64,000 nucleotides of DNA. Origin: CAZIVP01 sp964542915. Lineage in GTDB: Bacteria > Calditrichota > Calditrichia > Calditrichales > Calditrichaceae. A program made the translations under genes and the position numbers. Where the stretch lies: NCBI GenBank assembly GCA_964542915.1, contig CAZIVP010000001.1, forward strand, positions 558,001 to 622,000, in the 5' to 3' direction. Under the pieces are notes generated by a model. It had not been told where the DNA came from. It did not search any database and saw only the letters and a program-made list of their open reading frames with translations. Each line of letters opens with the position of its first letter. Within the stretch, counting starts at the first letter, position 1. Below, one piece after another: positions 18,823 through 27,700 of this stretch.

Positions 18823-19905
18823 TTGCAAATTTTGAACCAATGGCGAATCAGACGTAATCTGCTTATTGCGGGCGTCTTTTTTTTTGCGTTAATCATGTTA
18901 GCGTTACCATGGCGCATACCAGGCGCTTTGGATGTGATTGGCAAGGTTATGCCAATACAGGAATGGCTTTTGATTCATACCGGTAATGACGGCATTATGA
19001 CAAAACACATAAACCATGTGGAGGGCTTTAAAAGGCAATTGGAGCAATTTGTGCCTGACCGTGGTGATGCATTTAATTTTAAGATCAACCAAAAGCTCAA
19101 ACAAGGCAGCCGTATTAACAGCGGCGATACGGTGGGTGTTATTCACTCCAGTCTGATCGAACAGAGACTGGCAGAGTTAAGGGCGCTGCATGACGCCAAA
19201 AAAAATGAATTGAAGGTAATCTCCACCGGAGCCAAGGAGACATTGATCGAAGAAGCGCGCCAGCAATTGCAGGCGGCGCGGGTGCATAAAGAGTATCAAC
19301 AAAAACGGGCGGATCGTGCTCGCCAATTGTATGAAAAGAATTTAACTGCCCGTGAACAATACGAGACAACTCAATCCGCTTACGAGCAGGCGCAAGCCAA
19401 TGAGGCCGTTGCGCGTTCGCAATTACAAAACCTTAAAAGCGGCGGTAAACCTTCCCTGATAGAGCAAAAACGCAGTGAGATTGACGGTATCAAAAATCAA
19501 ATCGCCGCATTGTTAAGACAGAAAGAAGCTATGGTGTTACAGGCGCCCTTTGACGGAGTTATCCAAACTTACGGCGCTTCCGACACCCTTTGTACAATTC
19601 TCAGGAATAACGCCTACATCGTTGTATTTCCTGTGGAAATCGGCGATTTGCGTGCGATTAAGGGGGCCGCATCAGTAAGCTTTCGCAATCCCGCTACCTC
19701 CGAAACGTTTAAAGCTGTTGTGGAACATACCGGTAATGAAGTACACCGGTTAAACAACAAACAGATGGTGTTGGTGACAGCCAAAACAAAACCGGCTGGA
19801 ACTGAGATCCTTCAAAAGGGCATGATGGTGCGCGGAACGATCAAGATGCGGGGCAAGTTATTGAGAGAGATTGTATGGGATTTTGTGAAAGGGATGTTGA
19901 GATAA
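18823..19905 (+). CDS. HlyD/RND-type membrane-fusion (adaptor) protein
   Basis: The start is a TTG at 18823, with GGATGGAAAG just upstream; no in-frame ATG gives the membrane anchor. One hydrophobic segment (about residues 12-29) is followed by a split biotinyl-lipoyl-like domain. Between its halves lies a long coiled-coil hairpin of about residues 115-240 (Q-L-Q-A-A-R-V-H-K-E...A-R-S-Q-L-Q-N-L), and then beta-barrel segments (Q-A-P-F-D-G-V-I). This is the adaptor fold of type I secretion and efflux systems. No ABC or RND pump is adjacent. Instead the stop is three bases before a VTC-domain gene, so the three genes form one operon (18.8-21.4 kb). Confidence 0.82.
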   Translation: MQILNQWRIRRNLLIAGVFFFALIMLALPWRIPGALDVIGKVMPIQEWLLIHTGNDGIMTKHINHVEGFKRQLEQFVPDRGDAFNFKINQKLKQGSRINSGDTVGVIHSSLIEQRLAELRALHDAKKNELKVISTGAKETLIEEARQQLQAARVHKEYQQKRADRARQLYEKNLTAREQYETTQSAYEQAQANEAVARSQLQNLKSGGKPSLIEQKRSEIDGIKNQIAALLRQKEAMVLQAPFDGVIQTYGASDTLCTILRNNAYIVVFPVEIGDLRAIKGAASVSFRNPATSETFKAVVEHTGNEVHRLNNKQMVLVTAKTKPAGTEILQKGMMVRGTIKMRGKLLREIVWDFVKGMLR

Positions 19906-19908
19906 ATA

Positions 19909-20682
19909 ATGCGTTTGGAATATAAATTTTTAGTTCCTAACAATTGTATGGATGCATTGCGTAATCGGTTAAAACCGTACGTAATGCACGATAAATTCAG
20001 TCGCGCTCAGGAAAATAAGGAATATACCGTCCGAAGTATCTATTTCGATACCTTGGGTCTGACCCATTATCATGATAAAATTGAAGGCATCCGTACACGT
20101 AAAAAAGTCCGTATCCGCGCTTATAACGGGAAGAGCGACCGGCGGCTGGTCTTTCTTGAAATCAAGCGTAAATATGAAAACTATATTTACAAAAACCGCT
20201 CAAAATTTCCCTATGATGATTTACCGGAAATAGTGGAACGGTTGGATTTAGATAACTTTGACAAAGATGCTTTAATGAATGAAAAGGATTGGCAGAACGC
20301 ACGACAATTTTTGTATCAACTTTTACGCTACAATTTGCAGCCCACTGTTTTGACGGTATATGAGCGAGAAGCATTTTACGCCAAAAGCAACAGTAATCTC
20401 AGGATCACCCTGGATAAAAATTTACGTTCATTGCAGTTCCCCCGGATTACTCAAATTGATGAAGAAAATCAGCTTGTTCATGTTATGCCCCATCACTTCA
20501 TCATGGAGGTGAAATTTTATGGCGGCTTTGCTTTATGGCTCCAAAGCATCCTCGAAACCTTTGGTCTTTCACGACGAGCTCTGTCAAAGTATACCATCAG
20601 TTTATACCAAAAGTATCAACGCAATCCCTTCTTTGGCCGAACGGATTTTGCTTATCTTAACCGCCAAGGTATAGCACGGTAA
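19909..20682 (+). CDS. VTC-domain (polyphosphate polymerase-like) protein
   Basis: The 257-residue protein is a VTC tunnel domain of the CYTH/triphosphate-tunnel superfamily. It starts with R-L-E-Y-K-F-L-V, contains S-I-Y-F-D-T and R-[TK]-R-K-K-V-R-I-R-A-Y, F-L-E-I-K-R-K-Y, and ends with the M-E-V-K-F and L-S-R-R-A-L-S-K-Y-T motifs. In yeast the fold makes polyphosphate from ATP; bacterial members are mostly uncharacterised. It has no membrane segment. It is tightly placed between the adaptor and DUF4956 genes, and VTC-DUF4956 pairing is common in bacteria. Confidence 0.9.
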   Translation: MRLEYKFLVPNNCMDALRNRLKPYVMHDKFSRAQENKEYTVRSIYFDTLGLTHYHDKIEGIRTRKKVRIRAYNGKSDRRLVFLEIKRKYENYIYKNRSKFPYDDLPEIVERLDLDNFDKDALMNEKDWQNARQFLYQLLRYNLQPTVLTVYEREAFYAKSNSNLRITLDKNLRSLQFPRITQIDEENQLVHVMPHHFIMEVKFYGGFALWLQSILETFGLSRRALSKYTISLYQKYQRNPFFGRTDFAYLNRQGIAR

Positions 20683-20708
20683 TTATAGGTAAACGATAGG
20701 ACCCCATA

Positions 20709-21386
20709 ATGCTTAATGATTTTCAACAGGTATTACAATTCTCGGTTAGTTTAAACGATTTTATCCAGAACATTTTGGTCGCCTTTATTTGCGGTCTACT
20801 AATTGCGTGGTTCTATCGCAAAACGTATCGTGGGCCCGGCTATTTAACATCCTTTGTGCATTCCATTGTGATTTTGGCGATGATTACCACCGTCGTTATC
20901 ATGGTGATCGGAAATAATTTGGCGCGCGCTTTCGGTCTGGTAGGGGCCATGTCAATCATTCGCTTTCGGACGGCGGTTAAGGAGACACAGGACATCATAT
21001 TCATATTTTTTGCTCTTGCCATCGGAATGGCGGCAGGCGTCGGACTGCATTCAATCGCTATTGCGGGTTCCATTATAATCGGTAGTATTGCTTTCATTCT
21101 TACGCGATGGGAAAAAATCGGAGGGGGGCGTCAGGAATTTTTAATACAGTTTGTTATCTCAGATGACACTTCGGCCGTCCGTGAAACTTACGAACAAATC
21201 ATCAAGCGCTATTGTAAAACATACCGACTTATCAACGCCAAAGCGCTGGGAGATAACGGGGAGCTGGAACTTTCATTTCATATTGTTTTAAAAGACCCTG
21301 TTCAGAGCCAATCAATGATTCGGGAATTGAAAGAAACCGCCGGTGTTCGGCATATCAATATGTTATTCGACGAGGAACAGTTCTAA
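20709..21386 (+). CDS. DUF4956 integral membrane protein
   Basis: The 225-residue protein has an N-terminal membrane segment (about 20-36), then three more (about 50-70, 95-115 and 117-135) around the family signature G-L-V-G-A-M-S-I-I-R-F-R-T-A-V-K-E. A cytoplasmic C-terminal domain of about 85 residues follows. DUF4956 proteins commonly occur beside VTC-domain proteins and are thought to anchor or channel their product. The molecular role is unknown. The gene closes the adaptor-VTC-DUF4956 operon. Confidence 0.9.
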   Translation: MLNDFQQVLQFSVSLNDFIQNILVAFICGLLIAWFYRKTYRGPGYLTSFVHSIVILAMITTVVIMVIGNNLARAFGLVGAMSIIRFRTAVKETQDIIFIFFALAIGMAAGVGLHSIAIAGSIIIGSIAFILTRWEKIGGGRQEFLIQFVISDDTSAVRETYEQIIKRYCKTYRLINAKALGDNGELELSFHIVLKDPVQSQSMIRELKETAGVRHINMLFDEEQF

Positions 21387-21845
21387 ATCATAGCCAGATA
21401 CAGGGATGGAATTGAAAATTTTCAAAATAAATACAATTATTTTTTGACAATAAAAAATTAAGTTACTATTTTTAACCACTTTATTTAAATGAGTGGTCGG
21501 AACACTTATAAACTGATTCGCTGAAACTTCCGGGCACAGGTAGTATAATATTTTCAGAGAAGGATTTATTTGAGTATTCAATAATAAGAAGCAAGCAGAA
21601 TTCTTTAAGCCACACGAGTATTGCTCAATTAAATGCGTGTCAGTTAATTCAACCTACCCTCGTACGTGCAAAGAGAACCCCAACAAAGGTATTGAGCGAT
21701 GCCTCAACGGCGTTAAAGTTCTGTGAAATAAACGTAAAAAAGAGCCAATAAAAACAGGAAAATAGAAGAGACAGGTCGTTAATTAATTAATGTATTCAAA
21801 AGGCCTGTTCGTGTAGCAGAACACCAATTAAGGAGGTAATTATTT
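21387..21845. other. Leader/intergenic region before the cold-shock gene
   Basis: These 459 AT-rich bases carry TTGACA at 21,444-21,449 (possible -35) far upstream, a TTAATTAATTAA palindrome at 21,779-21,790, and ACAGG/CCTGT arms flanking it. The strong AGGAGG ribosome site (21,831-21,836) is exactly the loop between AATTA and TAATT. A long structured leader is common for cold-shock mRNAs, but the transcription start cannot be fixed from sequence. Confidence 0.4.
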
Positions 21846-22058
21846 ATGTCTGAGCGTCACACGGGAACCGTAAAGTGGTTTGATTCACAAAAAGGTTATG
21901 GATTTATCCAGTTAGAGGACGGAAATGATGTTTTCGTTCACTATTCCGCCATTCAGGGATCTGGTTTCCGTAAACTGGAAGAAGAGCAAACCGTTGAGTT
22001 TGAGATAACTCAGGGTACCAAGGGTCCGGCGGCGGCAAACGTTAAAGTAGTCGAATAA
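21846..22058 (+). CDS. Cold-shock protein (CspA family)
   Basis: The 70-residue single cold-shock domain has RNP1 K-G-Y-G-F-I-Q and RNP2 D-V-F-V-H-Y-S-A-I, the start T-G-T-V-K-W-F-D, and the end K-G-P-A-A-A-N-V. It binds single-stranded RNA and acts as an RNA chaperone. AGGAGG lies 9 bases before the ATG. It is followed after 193 bases by a second RNA-binding protein gene. Confidence 0.97.
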   Translation: MSERHTGTVKWFDSQKGYGFIQLEDGNDVFVHYSAIQGSGFRKLEEEQTVEFEITQGTKGPAAANVKVVE

Positions 22059-22251
22059 TCGAATCTTTCCGTTCCGGTCAAATGACCTACGTTTATTCCT
22101 GCATGGTCTTGATTTGAAACGGCGTCGACATTCGAACATTAAACGTTGGCCAGACAGGCGGCATCAAGGAAAGCTAACAGGACACGGAAGTTTATTCCAT
22201 ATTGGGGCGGACGAACATGTTTTGCCCCAAGATTATGTAAGGAGAATTTGA

Positions 22252-22524
22252 ATGAATCTATACGTAGGTAATTTGGCCTATGAAGTAACGGATGAAGATT
22301 TGCGGCAGGCATTTGAAGTGTACGGCCAGGTTTCTTCCGCCAAAATCATTACAGACCGGGATAGCGGCCGGTCAAGGGGTTTTGGTTTCGTGGAAATGCC
22401 AAATCAACCCGAAGCTCTCGAAGCCATTCGTTCCTTGAATCAACAGGACATTAAAGGGCGGAATCTGGTGGTAAGCGAAGCGCGGCCGCGCAGAGGCGGC
22501 AGACGCGAAGGCCATCGGCGGTAA
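22252..22524 (+). CDS. RRM-type RNA-binding protein
   Basis: The 90-residue protein is a single RNA recognition motif with RNP2 L-Y-V-G-N-L and RNP1 R-G-F-G-F-V-E-M, plus a short arginine/glycine tail (R-P-R-R-G-G-R-R-E-G). This is the small glycine-rich bacterial RRM type known from cyanobacteria and many FCB bacteria. AAGGAG lies just before the ATG, and a strong terminator follows. Confidence 0.97.
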   Translation: MNLYVGNLAYEVTDEDLRQAFEVYGQVSSAKIITDRDSGRSRGFGFVEMPNQPEALEAIRSLNQQDIKGRNLVVSEARPRRGGRREGHRR

Positions 22525-22587
22525 TACTTCAAACGTTTGTAAAAGCCGATTGTTGAATGAAACCTGAAGATTACAGGGATAAAAATA

Positions 22588-22622
22588 AAGGGTCGTATGA
22601 CAAAACATACGACCCTTTTTCA
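22588..22622. terminator. Bidirectional rho-independent terminator
   Basis: A perfect 12-bp stem (AAGGGTCGTATG / CATACGACCCTT) with a 6-base loop is followed by a T run on the plus strand. It lies between the convergent RRM and FKBP genes, and A residues on the other side may let it act on both strands. Confidence 0.93.
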
Positions 22623-22658
22623 TTTTAAGCCGTTTAAATATTTATAGGTTGAGCATGT

Positions 22659-23105
22659 TTAGGCGTCTTTAATCACATCGACCAGCTTAACCTCAAAAAT
22701 CAGTTCATGGCCGGCCAAAGGATGATTGGCATCCAGTTTTATTTTCTCCTCTTCGATGTCGGTGATTTTTACCGGGACGCGACGTCCGTCATCCTGAACA
22801 CTTTCCAGATACATACCGACTTCGGGGGAAACATCATCGGGTAAACGATTGCGTTCCACTTCGAAAATCAGTTCATCGTTATATTCTCCGTAGCCGTTTT
22901 CGGGCCTGATGTTGAAAGACTTCGATTCACCTTTTTTCATTCCAACAATGGCATTTTCAAATCCGGGGATAATTTTCCCTTCACCCAGCTTAAATTGCAA
23001 GGGATCGCGTTCTTCAGAAGTATCGAACACGGTGCCATCCTGCAATTTACCCGTATAATGTACCTGAACGGTATCACCCGTTTTTGCTTCGATCATAATT
23101 TCCAT
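22659..23105 (-). CDS. FKBP-type peptidyl-prolyl isomerase (SlyD-like)
   Basis: The 148-residue cytoplasmic protein has the FKBP core split by an IF (insert-in-flap) domain as in SlyD. It starts with G-D-T-V-Q-V-H-Y-T-G-K-L-Q-D-G-T-V-F-D-T-S, then I-I-P-G-F-E-N-A-I-V-G-M-K-K-G-E, and L-D-A-N-H-P-L-A-G in the C-terminal part. The histidine-rich metal tail of E. coli SlyD is absent. It assists folding by prolyl isomerisation. A GGAAGGA ribosome site precedes the ATG. Confidence 0.95.
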   Translation of the reverse strand: MEIMIEAKTGDTVQVHYTGKLQDGTVFDTSEERDPLQFKLGEGKIIPGFENAIVGMKKGESKSFNIRPENGYGEYNDELIFEVERNRLPDDVSPEVGMYLESVQDDGRRVPVKITDIEEEKIKLDANHPLAGHELIFEVKLVDVIKDA

Positions 23106-23487
23106 CCTTCCTTTATTTGATCAACGTGTGTTCATTTGAAATTGTATTATCCGCAAATTTTGTTCAATCAATATAAATTACGGAAAGTTCAATGGTGGTT
23201 AGAGTAATAGCGATAAGCCCTGAGGTTTTATTATTATTGCCTTTATTTGCCTCAAAATAAAAAAATATATCCGTATTCAAAATTTTTTTTGCTGTGCACC
23301 CCATTCTTATAGTTAACGCCTGCTTTGAATATTTGTAAAAATAGAAACCTTTCTGACATCGAGAAGGAGTTAATGCGATTGCCGAATTGATAACATGACC
23401 ACAGGAAGCACAATTAAAAAAATGGATTTGTTTTTTTACGATACTATGCTAAGTTGTCTCAACAATCAATAATAAAGGGAGAAAGCA
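23106..23487. other. Divergent AT-rich intergenic region
   Basis: These 382 bases lie between the FKBP gene (minus) and a 46-codon membrane peptide gene (plus), and must hold promoters for both. Very AT-rich segments lie at 23,220-23,300. No RNA gene or repeat is evident. Confidence 0.45.
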
Positions 23488-23628
23488 ATGTTCAACTTAT
23501 CTGCCGGCTTCCCGATACTTGTTTTCCTTTTATGGTTGGGTGTGGTGATCTATTTATTGGTTTTAGCGACGCGGCTGGTGAAAGCGGTCGAGCGTATCAG
23601 TAATATCTTGGAAAATCTAAAAAAATAA
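23488..23628 (+). CDS. Small single-pass membrane protein (46 aa)
   Basis: The frame is below the usual length cut-off but is well supported. AAAGGGAGAAAGCA precedes the ATG. The predicted protein has a hydrophobic helix (about residues 8-27, F-P-I-L-V-F-L-L-W-L-G-V-V-I-Y-L-L) followed by an amphipathic basic helix with a heptad-like R-L-V-K-A-V-E-R-I-S-N-I-L-E-N-L-K-K tail. The layout is N-out/C-in by the positive-inside rule. No family is recognised. The amphipathic tail suggests self-association or partner binding. Confidence 0.7.
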   Translation: MFNLSAGFPILVFLLWLGVVIYLLVLATRLVKAVERISNILENLKK

Positions 23629-23683
23629 GACGCGTAACCTGCATTAAGAAATTTCGCAAACATATTTTATTGATGCATTATTT

Positions 23684-24523
23684 ATGAAACCCGTAGAGCC
23701 GATTTTTCTGAGCCATCGTTTTTCCGATCTTTACGAAAATTTATTTGAGGTTTTGGAACGATTGGGGCACGACGAATGGCACAACAGAACACATGCCACA
23801 CGCTGGGAAGTACGCGACGTGACGGCCCATTTACTCGATATCGATATCCGCCGCTTATCGTTTCAACGCGATGGTATAACGCCGCCCTCGCCCGAACAGG
23901 CGATTGTGAACTATCGAAGTCTGGTTCATTATTTAAATGATCTCAATGCCAGGTGGATTGAAGCTGCCAGACGTATCAGTCCGCGTCTGTTGATACGGTT
24001 TATAAAAGACACCGCGCCCCAGGTGTGTGAATTATTTAAATCTCTGGATCCCCACGAACAGGCAATCTTCGGCGTTGCCTGGGCGGGCCAGCAAACGTCG
24101 CCAAATTGGTTCGATATTGCGCGTGAATTCACGGAACGCTGGCACCACCAGCAACAGATCCGCGAAGCGGTTGATGTGCCTTTGCTAACAAGTCCGGATT
24201 GGCTCCATCCTGTACTGGACACCTTTGTTCGTGGCATTCCTCGTGTGCTCCGGGACCTCAAATTTAAAAACGGGCAGACCATTACCCTGGAAATCGATGG
24301 CGAGGGCGGCGGCCAATGGTCTTTTCGCTTCGAAGAGCGTGATTGGAAAATTTATAAAGGATACGAATCCAATGCCTCGGCCGTTGTATCCATGCCGGAG
24401 GATATCGCGTGGCGCCTGTTCAGTAAAATCATACCGCCCGAGAAAGCGAAAGATTATGTGATCACCAAGGGAGATCCGATGCCGGGAAAGAAAATTTTGA
24501 ATTTCCTGGGAATAATGGCCTGA
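23684..24523 (+). CDS. MDMPI-like (maleylpyruvate isomerase/DinB-superfamily) protein
   Basis: The 279-residue protein has an N-terminal DinB/MDMPI_N four-helix bundle. Candidate metal-ligand sites are H in T-A-H-L-L-D, and F-T-E-R-W-H-H-Q-Q-Q, which corresponds to the E-x-x-x-H ligand region. A C-terminal SCP2-like/MDMPI_C domain covers about residues 185-279. Relatives act as thiol-dependent (mycothiol, bacillithiol or glutathione) isomerases or transferases. The thiol used here is unknown. Confidence 0.75.
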   Translation: MKPVEPIFLSHRFSDLYENLFEVLERLGHDEWHNRTHATRWEVRDVTAHLLDIDIRRLSFQRDGITPPSPEQAIVNYRSLVHYLNDLNARWIEAARRISPRLLIRFIKDTAPQVCELFKSLDPHEQAIFGVAWAGQQTSPNWFDIAREFTERWHHQQQIREAVDVPLLTSPDWLHPVLDTFVRGIPRVLRDLKFKNGQTITLEIDGEGGGQWSFRFEERDWKIYKGYESNASAVVSMPEDIAWRLFSKIIPPEKAKDYVITKGDPMPGKKILNFLGIMA

Positions 24524-24769
24524 CGGATATCGAAACTATAAACGGGGTGATCCATGCAATCGGCCGGGTGTTGATGGTTTCATGATGGATGAGAGAGTTG
24601 AAAACCGGAAGTAACGCCCGGGTGGAAACAAGCGGTTCCGGAAATCATCCTTATGAAAGGTGGTCTTTAAACGATTGAAACACGGCCGGAATGCATTACG
24701 TTTAATGGACTTATTGAGATGGACAGACCCGTACCGTGTGGAATATTGCAATAATGTTACCCTGAAAAT

Positions 24770-27700
24770 ATGGCAAAGAATTTTACTTCTAAAAAACGGA
24801 CGATCCTGCGCTGGGTGCTTCGTATTGTAGTATTATTTGTGTTGTTCTGTTTTCTCTTCCTGTCTTTTTTAACTTTACCGCCCGGTGAACGATTGATTTG
24901 CAACATGCTCGAAGCGGCCCTTAACAAGGGGGCAAGCACAAACATTAGCATCGGAAAAATCGAAACCAATTTGCTTACCCGTTTTCGTGTATACGATTTG
25001 AGCATCGCAAGTCAATCGCCGGATGCGGAAAGACCCTTCGCGGAAGCGCCCATGATACTGGTACATTATAATATCTCCGATTTGCTGTTTTCTCCTACGA
25101 CCATTCGAAACATTTTAATCGAGGATTTCAGGTTAAATGTGTACCGCGACAGCAGCGGCGCTCTCAATCTGCCGGAGATGGCGGACGCAACGAACGGATT
25201 GGCCGAAGAAGTCGACGACACCGAACCAAGTTTGGGGCTCATCATCGAAACGTTTCAGGTGCAAAATGCCTCTCTAAACTATCAGGACAGGCTGGTTCCG
25301 ATCGAGGGAAGGCTGGAACAACTGGATGTACACATTAGCGGCGCTGAAAAAACCGGCTACGCATTTAACGTCGAAAGTTTAGGGGGAAGTCTGCATCATC
25401 GTCAAAGGTCGTTAGAACTGCAAAAAATGGGGCTTTATGGAGTGTGGCGACCGGATGTACTGAATCTTGATGAGTTTGTGCTTAATTTCAGCGGTCTGGA
25501 AAGCCGTTCCGGCTTCCAAATTCATTTTGGCGAGTCGTCCCCTATCTCGGGGCGGATCAATATAAGTCTCGATGCCGGGGTGTTCGCCGATCGATTCCGG
25601 CAATTTCTTCCGCCGTACCTTTATCCCTTACAAAGTCAGATAGAAGCTGATTTTAGCATAAACGGTACGCTCGAACAGCCGCAGATACAAGGGCGTTTAA
25701 ACTGGCCGTCGCTAACCGTTTCGGAATATACAATGCCGGCCGGTACAGTTGAGCTAAACTATGAGGATCAGCAGGTAATGCTCGAGCAGGCGGACTTGCC
25801 GTTTCTGGAAGGGCGGATCCGGGCTGAAGGCGTTGTAACGCTCGGTCATGCGTTTGACCACAGCCTCAATGTGGTTATTCAGAATCTTGATGCTGATCGT
25901 CTGTGGAACTTTTTTTACAAAGAAGATGGCCTGTATGAAGGACATATCAGCGGTCGCATCCATTCGCAAGGGCCGCTGGCGGATATCATGAACGTTCGGC
26001 TCCGGTCCTCACTCGGTTTACGGAACGTACGCTATAAAAACAAAGCAATCTCCGATTTTGAAGCGCAGTTTCATTACCAAAACGGCAAGGTAAATATGCA
26101 TTACAGCCATGCCGCTTCATTTATGGAGGTGAATCTCGAACGCTCTGATGGTGCACTGCAGGGACAATTCGAAGCGGATATTACCGATATCGGAGCGCTG
26201 GCCGCTCTGTTTCAAGTACCGGATGTACAGGGCCGCATTTCGGCAAACGGAACGATTTCGGGCTCATTGGAAGAGCCGCAAATGGCCGTAACTTTTCAGG
26301 GCGGGCCGATTAGCTATCGTGATTTCCCGCTGGGCCGATTGAACGGCCATGCCGCCTATCGCGATCAGCAAATAGAGCTAACATCCGTCTCGTTCGAAGG
26401 CAGCCGCACCGCAGGAGATTCTTCACCATTTCCGTTCGGACTCGATTCGGTTTCGGGCGGATTTGCTTATCACGGCAATTTAAATGGTACGTGGCCCGCC
26501 CTGACCGGTGCATTGAACCTGCGATTGAACGATTTCAGCTTTGGTCAAATACATTTGGATTCCGCAAAGATCGCCATTACATCCGATGGACAGACGCTTG
26601 CTTTAAGCAATAGCAGAGTGTACCGGGATTCGCTGTCAGTGCTGTTGCAGGGGCAATGTCTGCTCTCCCAATGGCGCGGCGATCTCGGCATACGTGCCTT
26701 CGAACAACAGCGGATTCCGTCAGATCAGACTGTAATTGATTCCGTTAAAGAAATGGGCGAGCGTTTCCGGCAAAAGGCGGTGGGAACGATCGATGCGCGA
26801 TTCAATTTCGGCGATACTTTGAAAACCCGGGTGCACGTCAACGGACGGAATCTCCGTTTAGCAAGTTTGTTAAAATTAATGCCGTCCGCCGTCCCCATTC
26901 AGGGCAATCTGAATTTCGACGGCGCTTTTGATGGCAGCGTTAAATATCCGCGGGCACGTTTAAACGTTTTGGTCGATTCAGTGTCTATCGCTCAAACCGG
27001 ACTGGATTCGGTCAAAGGGCGTATTCGGATTACGCCAAATCAGGTAAATGTGGATTCAATAATAATCCAATATGCGGATAACCGTTCCATGATCCGCAGT
27101 CGGCTGCAATGGGTACGATCGGCGCAGGGTTATCCCACCGTTACCGGCAAAAGCAAAATCAGCGGGACGGCGCACGGCTCGCAATTGCATTTGGCGTTAC
27201 TCAATCCAATCTTGGCAGACGGCATGCAGCTCTCAGGATCGGCCGCTTATAAACTGCGATGGAGCGGAACGCTCGACAAACCGCGCTTAACAGGCAATCT
27301 CGCCATTGCAGACGGAACATGGCAGTTAGGCAAAGATGTGCAACCGATTGATGCGATTCGGGCGGATATTGCTCTGGATGAAAATCAGCTTAAACTCAAA
27401 CGCGTCCAATGGCGTATAAATCGATTTCCCTTTGGGTTGCAGGGTAAAATCGGGATCGATGAATGGCAACGTTTTGCACCGGATATCCGGCTTTCGATTG
27501 ACGAGCAGGAAGTGATGCAATTCACCGGACGAATGGTTCGGGATTCGCTCGATCTGCATTGCCGTATTGATGCGTTTCCGATCGCAACGCTGCCCGTGAT
27601 GACCAACGCCATCGAACAACCGGAAGGTTTTCTGTCTGCGAACCTCTCGATTGAAGGCGCCACAGCCGCTCCCGAAATGCAGGGCAGAGTGTCAATGCGC

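Noticed and set aside
24536..24751. 71-codon minus-strand frame before tamB
   Set aside because: No ribosome site and low complexity; probably noncoding.
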